Shown here: piece by piece, positions 34,973 to 44,331 of the stretch
How the letters are laid out: every line of letters starts with the position of its first letter
How positions within the stretch are numbered: position 1 is the stretch's first letter
Program-made: the position numbers and the translations under genes
NCBI GenBank assembly: GCA_964579325.1
Contig: CAZOHN010000002.1
Coordinates: forward strand, 1 to 54,034
Source of the DNA: CAZOHN01 sp964579325
GTDB lineage: Bacteria > Pseudomonadota > Alphaproteobacteria > Rhodobacterales > Rhodobacteraceae
Reading direction: 5' to 3'
Length of the DNA stretch: 54,034 bases
The notes under the pieces: generated by a model
Told to the model about the DNA's origin: nothing
The model's database searches: none
What the model saw: only the letters and a program-made list of their open reading frames with translations

Positions 34973-36862
34973 TCAGGCCCACTCCCAGGGACGCGTGAAC
35001 TCGCCGAGCTTCTGGGCCACAGCCCCCTCGTCCACCGGCCCGGTGCCCCGCAGCTTCGCCACGAGCCCGCGCTTCTTGTCCTCGTAGACTTCGGCAACCT
35101 CGGCGTCCAAGCCCGCCGCAAGAAGCGCCGCATCGTAGACCCGCTTGATCGCGAGCTTGCGCAGATCGGGCTTGAACACCTTGCCCACGGCCGTCTTGGG
35201 CAGTTCGGGCAGAACCTCGATGTGCTTGGGAATCGCCGCACGCTCGCGCACGTGCTTCTGCGCATATTCCATCAACTCCTCGGGGGATACGCTGGCCCCC
35301 TTCACAAGCTCGACATACGCGCAGGGAAGCTCTCCTGCAAAGCTGTCCGGCTGGCCGATCGCGCCGACAAACCCAACCGCCGGGTGGCCCTGCAGGGCTT
35401 CCTCGATCTCGGCGGGGTCGATGTTGTGTCCGCCGCGGATGATGAGGTCCTTCGCGCGGCCGGTGATGTAGAGGTAGCCCTCGGCATCGAGCCGCCCGAG
35501 GTCGCCCGTCCGCAGGAAGCGCCGCTCGGCGAAAAGCTCGCGGTTCTTATCGTCCTCGGTATAGGTGCCCCCCTCCAGCACGCCCGGATTCGCAACGCAG
35601 ATCTCGCCCACCTCGTCCACGGCGCATTCGCGGAAGGTTCCGTCACCGTTGGTGTGCAGGACGCGCACATCGGTGTAGGGGAAGGGCACGCCGACCGAGC
35701 CGACCTTCTTGATCCCGTCGACCGGGTTGCAGGACACCAGACAGGTCGCCTCTGTCAGGCCATATCCCTCCGAGATCGCGACGCCCGTCGCAGCCTCGAA
35801 CCGCTTGATCAGTTCCAGCGGCAACGGCGCCGACCCCGAAAGCGCCACCCTCAGCGACGACACATCGGCATTGACGGGACGCTGCATCAGGGCCGCAAGC
35901 GCCGTCGGCACCGTGATCATGAAGGTCACATTCCAGCGCTCGATCAGCTTCCAGAAGTTGTCGAACACCCCCTCGCCGCGGTAGCCCTGCGGAGTGGGAA
36001 ACACCACATGCGCGCCGGACGCGATGCAGGACATCAGGATCGGGTAGGCCGCGAAGACGTGGAACAACGGCAGCGGGCAGATCAGCACGTCCTGCTCACT
36101 GAACAGGAGCGTGTGGCCGAGCCAGCCGTTGTAGACCATCCCCGAATACTTGTGCTGCGCGACCTTCGGCATTCCCGTGGTGCCGCCGGTGTGGAAATAG
36201 GCCGCGACCCTGTCCACCTGCCGGTCCTCGAAGGTGAGCCGGTCGGCCGGCATCTTCGCGCATTCGGCGTTGAAGTTCAGGACATCGGCCCTGTGATCGA
36301 CCTTCACCTTGGGCCGGATCAATGGCACAATCCACGACTTGGGCGGCGACAGGTAGCGGTTGAGATCGACCTCGAGCACCGTCTTGACGTTCGGCGCATA
36401 TTGCACCGCCTCGGCCACCTTCTGCGGCACGTCGGTCTTGGGAAAGCCCCTCAGCGTAACGACCACCTTCGCCTTCGTCTCGCGCAGGATCGCGCTGATC
36501 TGCTCGGGCTCCAGCAGCGGGTTGATCGGATTCACGATCCCCGCCGTCGCCCCGCCAAGGAGCGTGACGGCGGTTTCAACCGAGTTCGGCAGGACATAGG
36601 CGATGGTGTCCGTCTCGCCGATGCCGAGCTTGCGGAACAGGTTCGCCGCCTGCGTCACGCGACGGTGCAGGTCGGTCCAGGTCAGCGTTTCCGAGCCTGA
36701 CTTCGGGTCGGAGAGCAACTGGAACGTGAGCGCCGGACGTCCCGGATGCTGGTCCCGAACCCGGGTGAGAAAGCCGTAAAGCGTAACCGGCAGGCCGCGT
36801 GCGTCGTAGGGCATCGCGTTGTGGATCGCGTCGCGGTCGGCCTTGCCGCCAAACTTGCTCAT
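34973..36862 (-). CDS. Acyl-CoA synthetase (long form)
   Basis: 629 residues from ATG 36862 behind GGAGGACGA. Adenylation motifs: FHTGGTTGMPKVAQH (P-loop), EGYGLTEATCLVS, RTGDLGRLDAEGYLYI and the terminal lysine in PKTAVGKVFKPDLR. The length is above the 540 residues typical of FadD-like enzymes, with an N-terminal extension and C-terminal tail. A carboxylic acid is activated to acyl-CoA. A divergent hydrolase gene and the palindrome between them suggest joint regulation. Confidence 0.88.
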   Translation of the reverse strand: MSKFGGKADRDAIHNAMPYDARGLPVTLYGFLTRVRDQHPGRPALTFQLLSDPKSGSETLTWTDLHRRVTQAANLFRKLGIGETDTIAYVLPNSVETAVTLLGGATAGIVNPINPLLEPEQISAILRETKAKVVVTLRGFPKTDVPQKVAEAVQYAPNVKTVLEVDLNRYLSPPKSWIVPLIRPKVKVDHRADVLNFNAECAKMPADRLTFEDRQVDRVAAYFHTGGTTGMPKVAQHKYSGMVYNGWLGHTLLFSEQDVLICPLPLFHVFAAYPILMSCIASGAHVVFPTPQGYRGEGVFDNFWKLIERWNVTFMITVPTALAALMQRPVNADVSSLRVALSGSAPLPLELIKRFEAATGVAISEGYGLTEATCLVSCNPVDGIKKVGSVGVPFPYTDVRVLHTNGDGTFRECAVDEVGEICVANPGVLEGGTYTEDDKNRELFAERRFLRTGDLGRLDAEGYLYITGRAKDLIIRGGHNIDPAEIEEALQGHPAVGFVGAIGQPDSFAGELPCAYVELVKGASVSPEELMEYAQKHVRERAAIPKHIEVLPELPKTAVGKVFKPDLRKLAIKRVYDAALLAAGLDAEVAEVYEDKKRGLVAKLRGTGPVDEGAVAQKLGEFTRPWEWA

Positions 36863-36934
36863 TGTGTCGTCCTCCCTGCCGACCCTGTGCCCGGGTCTTC
36901 CGCGTTCTGCCGAGGATGTGGACAAACGCATTTC

Positions 36935-36946
36935 CACGCAAGCGTG
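36935..36946. promoter_or_regulatory. Palindrome in a divergent promoter region
   Basis: CACGC-AA-GCGTG (36935-36946), a perfect 5-bp inverted repeat, lies between the acyl-CoA synthetase start at 36862 and the hydrolase start at 37056. It may be an operator; its short arms make chance occurrence possible. Confidence 0.35.
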
Positions 36947-37055
36947 AAGCGGCAAAAACCGGGGGCCGGAGGCTCAGGCGACCGACTAACGTGGGGTGAC
37001 ATGGCCCGTTTCATCCGCCACAGCCGACCCAGCGACCTCCAGGCCGGGAGACCCG

Positions 37056-37931
37056 ATGTCCGAACACAGAATCGAAACCGATACGCTGCAGCTTGCGGCG
37101 CAGGGTTTCGGCGATCCGCGCGCACCTGCGATCGTCCTCGTCATGGGTGCCACGGCCTCGCGCGACTGGTGGCCGCTAGCCCTCTGCGAGGCTCTCGCCA
37201 ATGGCGGGTTCCAAGTGGTCCGCTACGATCACCGTGATACCGGCGCCTCCACGACAGTCGGCCCCGGGGCCGCCCGCTATGCCGCCGAGGACCTCGCGAC
37301 CGACCTCGTCGCCCTCCTCGACGGGCTCGGCCTCGCCACCGCGCACCTTGTGGGGATGTCGCTGGGAGGCCTGCTCGCGCAGATGGTCGCCCTTGACCAC
37401 CCGGCCCGCGTCCGATCGCTCACGCTCATCGGGTCCGAGCCGCTGGGCTGGACCGGTGCGGTGCTTCCCGGCATGGCCACCGCCTTTCTCGACCACTTCG
37501 CGGGTTTCGCCGGCCTCGACTGGTCGGATCGCAGTGCCGTGGTGGAGTTCCGCCTCGGGATCTCGCGGCTTTGCGCCGGCGCGCTTCACCCGTTCGATGA
37601 AACGGCCACCCGCATGATGCTGGCTGCCGAGTACGACCGGGCACGGTCGCCCGAGAGCGCCTTCAATCATGGCTCGGTCGGCCTCTCGCGCGACTGGTCA
37701 GGCCGGTTGGAAACGCTCACACCGCCAACACTGGTGATCCACGGCACCGAAGATCCGATCCTTCCGCTTCCCAATGGAGAAGCCCTTGCGGGCACGATCC
37801 GGGGCGCGCGCCTCGTCGTCCTGGAAGGTGCAGGCCACGACCTCCCCGCGCCGCTGCTGCCCCGCATTGCGACGGAGATCCTCACCCACGCCCGCGCGGC
37901 GGAATCTACTCCGCCGCCATCCCTTCGGTGA
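37056..37931 (+). CDS. Alpha/beta hydrolase
   Basis: 291 residues from ATG 37056 behind GGGAGA. Fold motifs: VLVMGATASRDWWPLAL, YDHRDTGAST, the nucleophile elbow GMSLGG, an acid in HGTEDPILPL and the histidine in GAGHDLP. It resembles esterases annotated as 'alpha/beta hydrolase' next to acyl-CoA synthetases. Its end overlaps the convergent ABC transporter gene by 26 bases. Confidence 0.85.
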   Translation: MSEHRIETDTLQLAAQGFGDPRAPAIVLVMGATASRDWWPLALCEALANGGFQVVRYDHRDTGASTTVGPGAARYAAEDLATDLVALLDGLGLATAHLVGMSLGGLLAQMVALDHPARVRSLTLIGSEPLGWTGAVLPGMATAFLDHFAGFAGLDWSDRSAVVEFRLGISRLCAGALHPFDETATRMMLAAEYDRARSPESAFNHGSVGLSRDWSGRLETLTPPTLVIHGTEDPILPLPNGEALAGTIRGARLVVLEGAGHDLPAPLLPRIATEILTHARAAESTPPPSLR

Positions 37932-39699
37932 ACTGGAGCCTCGCCAGGCGGGCATAGAGGCCGCCCTGCGCCACGAGTGCATCATGGGTGCCTTCGGCGA
38001 CGATCCGGCCCGCCTCGAACACCAGGATCCGGTCGGCCCGTTTCACCGTCGCCAGCCGGTGCGCGACGATGAGCGTCGTGCGTCCCTCGGCCAGCCGCTC
38101 CACCGCCTCCTGCACCGCCCGCTCGCTTTCGGCATCGAGCGCCGATGTCGCCTCGTCGAGCAGCAGCACCGGCGCGTCGCGCAGGATCGCGCGGGCGATG
38201 GCGATACGCTGCTTCTGCCCGCCCGACAGCATCACACCGCGCTCGCCTACATAGGTGTCATAGCGCTCCGGCAATGCCTCGAGGAACCCATGCGCAGCGG
38301 CGGCCCGCGCTGCGGCCTCTACCTCGGCATCCGTCGCCCCCGGTCGCCCGAAGCGGATGTTCTCGCGCGCCGTGGTCGCGAAGATCACCGGGTCCTGCGG
38401 CACCAGCGCCAGCGCCTGCCGGAAATCGGCCCGCGCCAGCCCGCGCAGGTCCTGCCCGTCAAGCGTGACGCTCCCCTCCTGAGGGTCATAGAAGCGCAGC
38501 AGCAGTTGCAGGATCGTGGTCTTGCCCGCACCCGAAGGCCCGACAAGCGCCACAGTCTCGCCCGGGCGAACGCGGAAACTCACCCCGTCCAGCGCCGACT
38601 GACCGGGCCGCGTGGGATACTGGAAGCGCACCTCCTCGAATCCGATCTCGCCACGGACAGGGTGGGCCGCCGGCATCGGATGCGCAGCATCCGCCACCGA
38701 GTCCTCGGCGTGCAGCAGTTCCACCAGCCGCTCGGTTGCACCCGCGGCCCGCTGCAACTCGCCCCAGATCTCGCTCAGCGCCGCCACCGACGACGCCACC
38801 ATCACCGCATAGAGCACGAACTGCACCAGCTCGCCCGCGCTCATCGTGCCGGTGCGCACCGCTGTCGCCCCGATCCACAGAACCCCGACGATCCCGGCGA
38901 AGACGAGGAAGATGACGATCATCGTCATCACCGCCCGTGTCGCAACGCGCTTGCGTGCGCTGACGTAGCTCTTCTCGGTCACGTCGCCGAAGGTGGCGCG
39001 GCTGTCGTGTTCGTGGGTGAAGGCCTGAACGGTCTGCACACTCAGAAGCGCCTCGGAGGCATTGCCGGACGACTGGGCGATCCAGTCCTGGTTCTCCTTC
39101 GAGAGCTTCCGAAGCCGCCGCCCGAGCACCAGGATCGGCACGATCACCGCCGGCACGATCAGAAGGACAAGGCCCGTCAGCTTGGGCGCGGTCAGCAGCA
39201 TCAATGCGAGACCACCCACGAACATCAGCATGTTGCGCAGGAACCACGACGCCGAGGACCCGATCACGCTCAGGATCAGGGTGGTGTCGGTGGTGATCCG
39301 GCTCAGCACCTCGCCGGTCATGATCTTCTCGTAGAACGCCGGGCTCATCCCCAGCATCCGGTCGAACACCGCCTTGCGGATATCCGCCACGATCCGCTCG
39401 CCCAGGATCGACACGATCCAGTATCGCAGCCCCGAACCCACGGCAAACAATGCGGCAATCGCCAGCGCAGCGCCGAAATACTCGTCGAGCAGCGCCGCGT
39501 CCTCGGTGTTGAACCCGTCCACAACGCGCCGCACCGCCAACGGCAGGACGAGCGACACGCCTGCCGTCACGACAAGCGCGACGGCCGCGAGGATCACCAA
39601 CCCGCGATAGGGCCGGACGTAGGGCATCAGCCCCCGCAGCGCACCGATGCGCTTCGACCCCGGCCGGTCTTCCTCTGTCTTCTGCGGCGCACGCGCCAT
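37906..39699 (-). CDS. ABC exporter, fused membrane and ATPase domains (MsbA-like)
   Basis: 597 residues from ATG 39699. Residues 1-310 hold six membrane helices of an ABC exporter; the ATPase has Walker A GPSGAGKTT, signature LSGGQKQR, Walker B LLLDEATSALD and the H-loop VAHRLAT. As a homodimer it would export lipids or hydrophobic compounds across the inner membrane. The family is large, and substrate cannot be judged from sequence. It is divergent from the acyl-CoA synthetase at 39858 and convergent with the hydrolase. Confidence 0.9.
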   Translation of the reverse strand: MARAPQKTEEDRPGSKRIGALRGLMPYVRPYRGLVILAAVALVVTAGVSLVLPLAVRRVVDGFNTEDAALLDEYFGAALAIAALFAVGSGLRYWIVSILGERIVADIRKAVFDRMLGMSPAFYEKIMTGEVLSRITTDTTLILSVIGSSASWFLRNMLMFVGGLALMLLTAPKLTGLVLLIVPAVIVPILVLGRRLRKLSKENQDWIAQSSGNASEALLSVQTVQAFTHEHDSRATFGDVTEKSYVSARKRVATRAVMTMIVIFLVFAGIVGVLWIGATAVRTGTMSAGELVQFVLYAVMVASSVAALSEIWGELQRAAGATERLVELLHAEDSVADAAHPMPAAHPVRGEIGFEEVRFQYPTRPGQSALDGVSFRVRPGETVALVGPSGAGKTTILQLLLRFYDPQEGSVTLDGQDLRGLARADFRQALALVPQDPVIFATTARENIRFGRPGATDAEVEAAARAAAAHGFLEALPERYDTYVGERGVMLSGGQKQRIAIARAILRDAPVLLLDEATSALDAESERAVQEAVERLAEGRTTLIVAHRLATVKRADRILVFEAGRIVAEGTHDALVAQGGLYARLARLQFTEGMAAE

Positions 39700-39857
39700 C
39701 GTGGCCCTCCCCCCGGCCATTCTGCTCCGCACCGTCTTAAGGGCCCGCGTCCGAGGGAACAAGCGTCGGGTGGTCGCGGCCGAGGCGACCACAGACGGGG
39801 CTTCCCGCGCCGCCGGATCGGTCTAGTATGCCGCGGAACATGGGGGAGGATGACGCG

Positions 39858-41489
39858 ATGGGTTGGCTGGCCGACGAGACGGGGCTCGACAAGTGCCGGG
39901 CGAATTTCGTGCCGCTCACGCCGCTCAGCCACCTCCGCCGTGCGGCCGATGTGTTCGCGGGGCGCGAGGCCATCGTCTACGGGTCCCGGCGGCTCACCTA
40001 TACTCAGTATCACGCGCGCGTCTCGCGCCTCGCCTCGGGCCTCGCCCGGCTTGGCGTGCGGCCCGGCGACGTGGTCGCGACGCTCCTGCCCAACATCCCC
40101 GCACAGGCCGAGGCGCATTTCGGCGTGCCGGCGGCGGGCGCGATCCTGAACACGATCAACACCCGGCTCGACGTCGACACCGTCGCCTACATCCTCGACC
40201 ACGGGCAGGCGAAGGTGCTGCTCTGCGACCCGCAGTTTCTCCCCCTCGCAGCGCAGGCCATCGAGGCGATGGAAGGCCCGGCGCCTATTGTCATCGAGGT
40301 CGCCGACAATGTCGCGGGTGTCCACGCAACAGGCGCCTACACGGAATACGAGGACCTGCTCGCGGCCGGCGACCCCGCGTTCGAGTGGGTGATGCCCGAG
40401 GACGAGTGGGAGAGTCTCGCGCTCAACTACACCTCCGGCACCACCGGGCGGCCCAAGGGCGTCGTCTACCACCACCGCGGCGCCTACCTGATGACGATGG
40501 GCACGGTGATCTCCTGGGGAATGGTCCTCCACCCCCGCTACCTCACCATCGTGCCCCTGTTCCACTGCAACGGCTGGAACCACACCTGGATGATGCCGGT
40601 TCTGGGCGGCACGCTGGTCTGCTGCCGCGACATCCGCGCCAAGGCGATCTACGACGCCATCGCCGATGAAGGCGTGACCCATTTCGGCGGCGCCCCCATC
40701 GTGCTGAACGCGATCATCCATGCCAGGGACGACGAGCGGCGGCCCTTCGACCACACCGTCGAGGTCTTCACCGCCGGCGCCCCGCCCCCGGCCGCCACCC
40801 TCAAGGCCATCGAACCGCTCGGCTTCCACGTCACCCAGGTCTATGGCCTGACCGAGACCTACGGCCACGTCACCGAATGCCTCTGGCGCGCCGAGGACTG
40901 GGACGGCCTGCCCGAGGAGGAGCGCGCCGCGATCAAGGCACGCACCGGCATCCTGATGCCGATGATGGAACAGATCGACGTCCGCGACGCCGCCACGATG
41001 ACGCCCGTCCCCCGCGACGGCGAGACACTGGGCGAGATCATGATCCGCGGCAATTCGGTGATGAAGGGCTACTACCGCAACCCCGAGGCCACGGCCGCCG
41101 CCTTCGAGGGCGGCATGTTCCATTCCGGCGACGTGGCGTTCCAGCACGAGGACGGCTGGATCAAGATCACCGACCGGGCGAAGGACATCATCATCTCGGG
41201 CGGCGAGAACGTGTCCTCCGTCGAGGTCGAGGGCGCGCTGATGCACCACCCCGCCGTGCTGCTCTGCGCCGTCGTGGCCAAGCCCGACGAGACCTGGGGC
41301 GAGGTGCCTTGCGCCTTCGTGGAACTTAAGGACGGCGCGACGGCAACCGAGGCCGAACTGATCGCCTTCGCCCGGTCACGCCTCGCTGGCTTCAAGACGC
41401 CCAAGACGGTGGTGTTCCGCGAACTGCCCAAGACCTCGACCGGCAAGATCCAGAAATTCGAACTCAGGGCAGTGGCCAAGGGGATCTGA
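39858..41489 (+). CDS. Acyl-CoA synthetase (acyl-activating enzyme type)
   Basis: 543 residues from ATG 39858 behind GGGGAGGA. Motifs: LNYTSGTTGRPKGVVYHHRG (P-loop), VYGLTETYGH, HSGDVAFQHEDGWI and the terminal lysine in TSTGKIQKFELR. The DmdB/AAE-type architecture (PLFHCNGW, GAPPPA) links it with plant-like acyl-activating enzymes and the methylmercaptopropionate-CoA ligase relatives frequent in marine Rhodobacteraceae; DMSP metabolism is a guess without dmdA or dmdC nearby. Confidence 0.87.
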   Translation: MGWLADETGLDKCRANFVPLTPLSHLRRAADVFAGREAIVYGSRRLTYTQYHARVSRLASGLARLGVRPGDVVATLLPNIPAQAEAHFGVPAAGAILNTINTRLDVDTVAYILDHGQAKVLLCDPQFLPLAAQAIEAMEGPAPIVIEVADNVAGVHATGAYTEYEDLLAAGDPAFEWVMPEDEWESLALNYTSGTTGRPKGVVYHHRGAYLMTMGTVISWGMVLHPRYLTIVPLFHCNGWNHTWMMPVLGGTLVCCRDIRAKAIYDAIADEGVTHFGGAPIVLNAIIHARDDERRPFDHTVEVFTAGAPPPAATLKAIEPLGFHVTQVYGLTETYGHVTECLWRAEDWDGLPEEERAAIKARTGILMPMMEQIDVRDAATMTPVPRDGETLGEIMIRGNSVMKGYYRNPEATAAAFEGGMFHSGDVAFQHEDGWIKITDRAKDIIISGGENVSSVEVEGALMHHPAVLLCAVVAKPDETWGEVPCAFVELKDGATATEAELIAFARSRLAGFKTPKTVVFRELPKTSTGKIQKFELRAVAKGI

Positions 41490-41540
41490 GAGTGGGTGGC
41501 AGAGGATTGATCTCGCGATCTCCTGCTCTACCCTGACACC

Positions 41541-42260
41541 ATGTCCATTGTCCGCGCCGTCCTCGTCTTCCTTTTCGCGCTTCCCGCAACTGCGCAGGAA
41601 CGGCGCGAGGCTGGGCTGGAACTCGTGCTTCTGGCCGATGGGTCCGGCTCGATCGACGCCACCGAACTGGCCTTCCAGCGCCAGGGCTATGCCGAGGCGC
41701 TTACCGATCCCGCCGTGATCGCCGCCATCACCGGTTCCATTCATGGCAATGTGGCGATCACCTACGTCGAATGGGCAACCAACACCGCCGTCGTGGTCGA
41801 CTGGATGATCATCGACGGCCCCGAGAGCGCGGCGGACTTCGCCGCGGCTCTCACCGGACAGCCGCGTAGTGTCTTCGGCAGCAACGCCATCGGCCGGGCA
41901 CTCCTCGAGGGGAAACGCCTGATCGAGGAGAACGACATCGACGCGCCGCGGGCGGTGATCGACTTCTCGGGCGACAGCATCGGCAATTCCTCGGGGCCGT
42001 CCATCGCGGAGGCCCGAGCCGAGGTCTTGGCCGCCGGCATCACGATCAATGCACTGCCGATCCTGCGCCCCGAGGACGGTCGCCGGGCGGGCACCAATCT
42101 CGAGGCGGCCTACGAATCCCGCATCATCGGCGGCCCCGGCGCCTTCATGGTCACCGCCGAAGACCGCGCGAGCTTCGGAGCGGCCGTCCGGCGCAAGCTG
42201 GTGCTGGAAATCTCCGGAATGACGCCGGACAGCCTCGAGGTCGCCGCCACCGGCGACTGA
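41541..42260 (+). CDS. DUF1194 VWA-like exported protein
   Basis: 239 residues. A signal peptide (about 1-18, ending ATAQ) precedes a von Willebrand A-like domain with metal-ion-dependent adhesion site residues in LLADGSGSID, then VTYVEW-type and NALPI strands. DUF1194 proteins are common in Rhodobacterales, and their function is unknown. The gene lies after an acyl-CoA synthetase gene and before a gene for a membrane protein; no link is evident. Confidence 0.87.
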   Translation: MSIVRAVLVFLFALPATAQERREAGLELVLLADGSGSIDATELAFQRQGYAEALTDPAVIAAITGSIHGNVAITYVEWATNTAVVVDWMIIDGPESAADFAAALTGQPRSVFGSNAIGRALLEGKRLIEENDIDAPRAVIDFSGDSIGNSSGPSIAEARAEVLAAGITINALPILRPEDGRRAGTNLEAAYESRIIGGPGAFMVTAEDRASFGAAVRRKLVLEISGMTPDSLEVAATGD

Positions 42261-42332
42261 GGCGCGGCATCGACACCGCCCCCCCGACCCGCTATCCTCA
42301 CGTCCCAACGAGAGGCACGAGCAGGCCCACCC

Positions 42333-43349
42333 ATGACGGCGCTCAAGGAGTTTCAGCGGCTGGAATCCACCGGCGTCTGGCGGGCGCACCCGGGTGCCCA
42401 ACGCCGTGACGTGATCGTGTCGTTCGGCGATGCTTCGCTGGTGATCTCCGACCAGAACGGCACCGCGCTCACCCACTGGTCGCTCGCGGCGGTGGACCGG
42501 GTGAACCCCGGCGCCCGGCCGGCGCTCTACGCGCCCGACCCCGAGGGCACCGAGACGCTCGAGATCGCCGACGACACGATGGAGGACGCCGTCGAGCGCA
42601 TCCGGGTGATGGTCGCACGCGCACGCCCGCAGCCGGGCCGGCTCCGCGCGGGCCTCCTCGTCGGGGCGTTGGCGCTGGTGCTCGCGATCCTGGTGTTCCT
42701 GATGCCGCGCGTGCTGGTGACGCACACCGCCTCGGTGCTTCCCGAGGCGACGCGGGCCGAGATCGGCAAGGGCCTGCTGGGCGAGATCGGCAAGGTCGCC
42801 GGGCCGGCCTGTTCGACCGAGCGAGGCGATGCGGCCCTTGGGCGGCTGGCGACGCGGCTTCTGGGGCCCGGCGCCGAGCGGATCGTGGTGCTGCGGACCG
42901 GCGTACCGCCGACGCTGCATGTTCCGGGAGGATATCTGCTGGTGCACCGGGGTCTGGTCGAGGACTACGACTCGCCCGAGGTGCTCGCCGGACATGTGCT
43001 GGCCGAGACCCTGCGGCGCGATACGGCCGACCCGGTCCTGCCGCTTCTGGACCTTGCGGGAACGGCGGCGACCTTCCGGCTGCTCACCTCGGGCGCCCTG
43101 CCGGCGGCCGCGATGGAGGCCCATGCCGCCACCATGCTCACGGCCGAGCCCGTGCCGGTTCCCGTCGACGCCCTGATCGCGCGCTTCGCCGAGGCGCGCG
43201 TGTCGGCGGCACCCTTCGCACGGGCGGTTGACGTGACCGGCGAAGCGACGCTGCGGCTGATCGAGGCGGACCAGGCGATCAACGAGAACCCGCTGCAGGT
43301 CTTGTCGGATGCCGACTGGGTCAGCCTTCAGGGGATCTGCGGCGAGTGA
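42333..43349 (+). CDS. Membrane protein resembling a degenerate M48 peptidase
   Basis: 338 residues. One membrane helix lies at about 106-130. The segment VPGGYLLVHRGLVEDYDSPEVLAGHVLAETLRRD (split here into its parts: VPGGYLLVHRGLV and SPEVLAGHVLAETL) parallels M48 peptidases, where PGG-x-fv-t-rGL is followed by an HExxH zinc motif. Here the motif position reads H221-V-L-A-E225, so the second zinc histidine and the catalytic glutamate are absent. The protein is therefore likely catalytically inactive, perhaps a scaffold or adaptor. The parallel is by eye; an unrelated origin is possible. Confidence 0.6.
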   Translation: MTALKEFQRLESTGVWRAHPGAQRRDVIVSFGDASLVISDQNGTALTHWSLAAVDRVNPGARPALYAPDPEGTETLEIADDTMEDAVERIRVMVARARPQPGRLRAGLLVGALALVLAILVFLMPRVLVTHTASVLPEATRAEIGKGLLGEIGKVAGPACSTERGDAALGRLATRLLGPGAERIVVLRTGVPPTLHVPGGYLLVHRGLVEDYDSPEVLAGHVLAETLRRDTADPVLPLLDLAGTAATFRLLTSGALPAAAMEAHAATMLTAEPVPVPVDALIARFAEARVSAAPFARAVDVTGEATLRLIEADQAINENPLQVLSDADWVSLQGICGE

Positions 43350-43634
43350 TCAGCGCCGGTCGGCATCCTGGGACAGAAGCCGCATCGGCGTGTCCTCGCT
43401 CCAGACCCTGTGCATGGCCGCGTCGCCCCGGGCGGTGCGCGGCCCCCGGTGCGGGTTGAGACGACCGTCGGTCCAGACGCGCGTATAGCCGCGCGGCGGA
43501 TGGGGAAGCAGGTCGCCGCCAACCGGGCGCATGTAGGCAGACGGCTGCTCGGCATTGCCTGCGGCCTCGGTCGGCCCGGGTGAACAGGCCAGACCGGCAA
43601 GAAGCACCGCGCCCGTCAGTTTCAGTGATTTCAT
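43350..43634 (-). CDS. Small predicted lipoprotein
   Basis: 94 residues. The N-terminus MKSLKLTGAVLLAGLAC is a lipoprotein signal with lipobox LAGLAC (C17). The mature part is Pro/Arg-rich with two short HPPRG- and HRGPR-like stretches and no recognised domain. A GGGGGA Shine-Dalgarno lies upstream, inside a hairpin. It abuts the end of the M48-like gene, so the two are convergent. Confidence 0.62.
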   Translation of the reverse strand: MKSLKLTGAVLLAGLACSPGPTEAAGNAEQPSAYMRPVGGDLLPHPPRGYTRVWTDGRLNPHRGPRTARGDAAMHRVWSEDTPMRLLSQDADRR

Positions 43635-43643
43635 CCCACGTCC

Positions 43644-43659
43644 CCCAAGATGTTGGGGC
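43644..43659 (-). promoter_or_regulatory. Hairpin overlapping the ribosome-binding site of the small lipoprotein gene
   Basis: On the minus strand CCCCAA-CATC-TTGGGG forms a perfect 6-bp stem between the upp stop (43699) and the lipoprotein start. The 3' arm includes the G-run of the Shine-Dalgarno, so folding could reduce translation. No T-run follows, which argues against a terminator. Confidence 0.45.
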
Positions 43660-43698
43660 AGAGTGGTCCATGCACCCTAGATAGTAAAGCCCGAAGCC

Positions 43699-44331
43699 CT
43701 ACTTGGTGCCGAACATCCGGTCGCCCGCGTCGCCGAGGCCCGGCACGATATAGCCGTGGTCGTTGAGGTGGTCGTCGAGGGCGGCGGTAACGATCGGGAC
43801 ATCCGGGTGCGCTTCCTGCATCCGCCTGACGCCCTCGGGCGCCGCCAGCAGGCAGAGGAACCGGATGTTGGTGGCACCGTTCTTCTTCAGCAGCTCGACG
43901 GCTGCGGCAGAGGAGTTGCCGGTCGCCAGCATGGGATCGACCACGATGCAAACCCGGTCCTCGAGCTGCGTCGGGACCTTGAAGTAGTATTGCACCGGCT
44001 GAAGCGTCTCGGGATCGCGGTAGAGGCCGATGAATCCGACCCGGGCCGCCGGGATCAGTTCCAGGATGCCGTCGAGCAGCCCGTTCCCGGCACGCAGGAT
44101 CGAGATGAGCGCGAGCTTCTTGCCCTCGATCATCGGCGCGTCCATCTCGCAGAGCGGCGTCTCGATCCGCTTGGTCGTCATTGGCAGGTCACGCGTCACC
44201 TCATAGGCCAGGAGCAGGCTGATCTCGCGCAGGAGCTGGCGGAACGACGCCGTCGAGGTGTCCTTCTCGCGCATCAGCGTCAGCTTGTGCTGCACCAACG
44301 GGTGTTCGACGATGGTAAGATGCCGGGTCAT
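43699..44331 (-). CDS. upp: Uracil phosphoribosyltransferase
   Basis: 210 residues. Upp makes UMP from uracil and PRPP. The PRPP-binding motif is CIVVDPMLATGNSS, and the uracil-binding C-terminal stretch GYIVPGLGDAGDRMFGTK is typical. It is the last gene of a minus-strand operon, overlapping add by 4 bases. In this operon uracil released from pyrimidine nucleosides can be reclaimed. Confidence 0.94.
   Translation of the reverse strand: MTRHLTIVEHPLVQHKLTLMREKDTSTASFRQLLREISLLLAYEVTRDLPMTTKRIETPLCEMDAPMIEGKKLALISILRAGNGLLDGILELIPAARVGFIGLYRDPETLQPVQYYFKVPTQLEDRVCIVVDPMLATGNSSAAAVELLKKNGATNIRFLCLLAAPEGVRRMQEAHPDVPIVTAALDDHLNDHGYIVPGLGDAGDRMFGTK

Noticed and set aside
37774..40149. A 791-codon plus-strand frame over the ABC exporter
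   Set aside because: The minus strand has Walker A, signature and Walker B motifs; the plus frame is His/Arg-rich shadow sequence.
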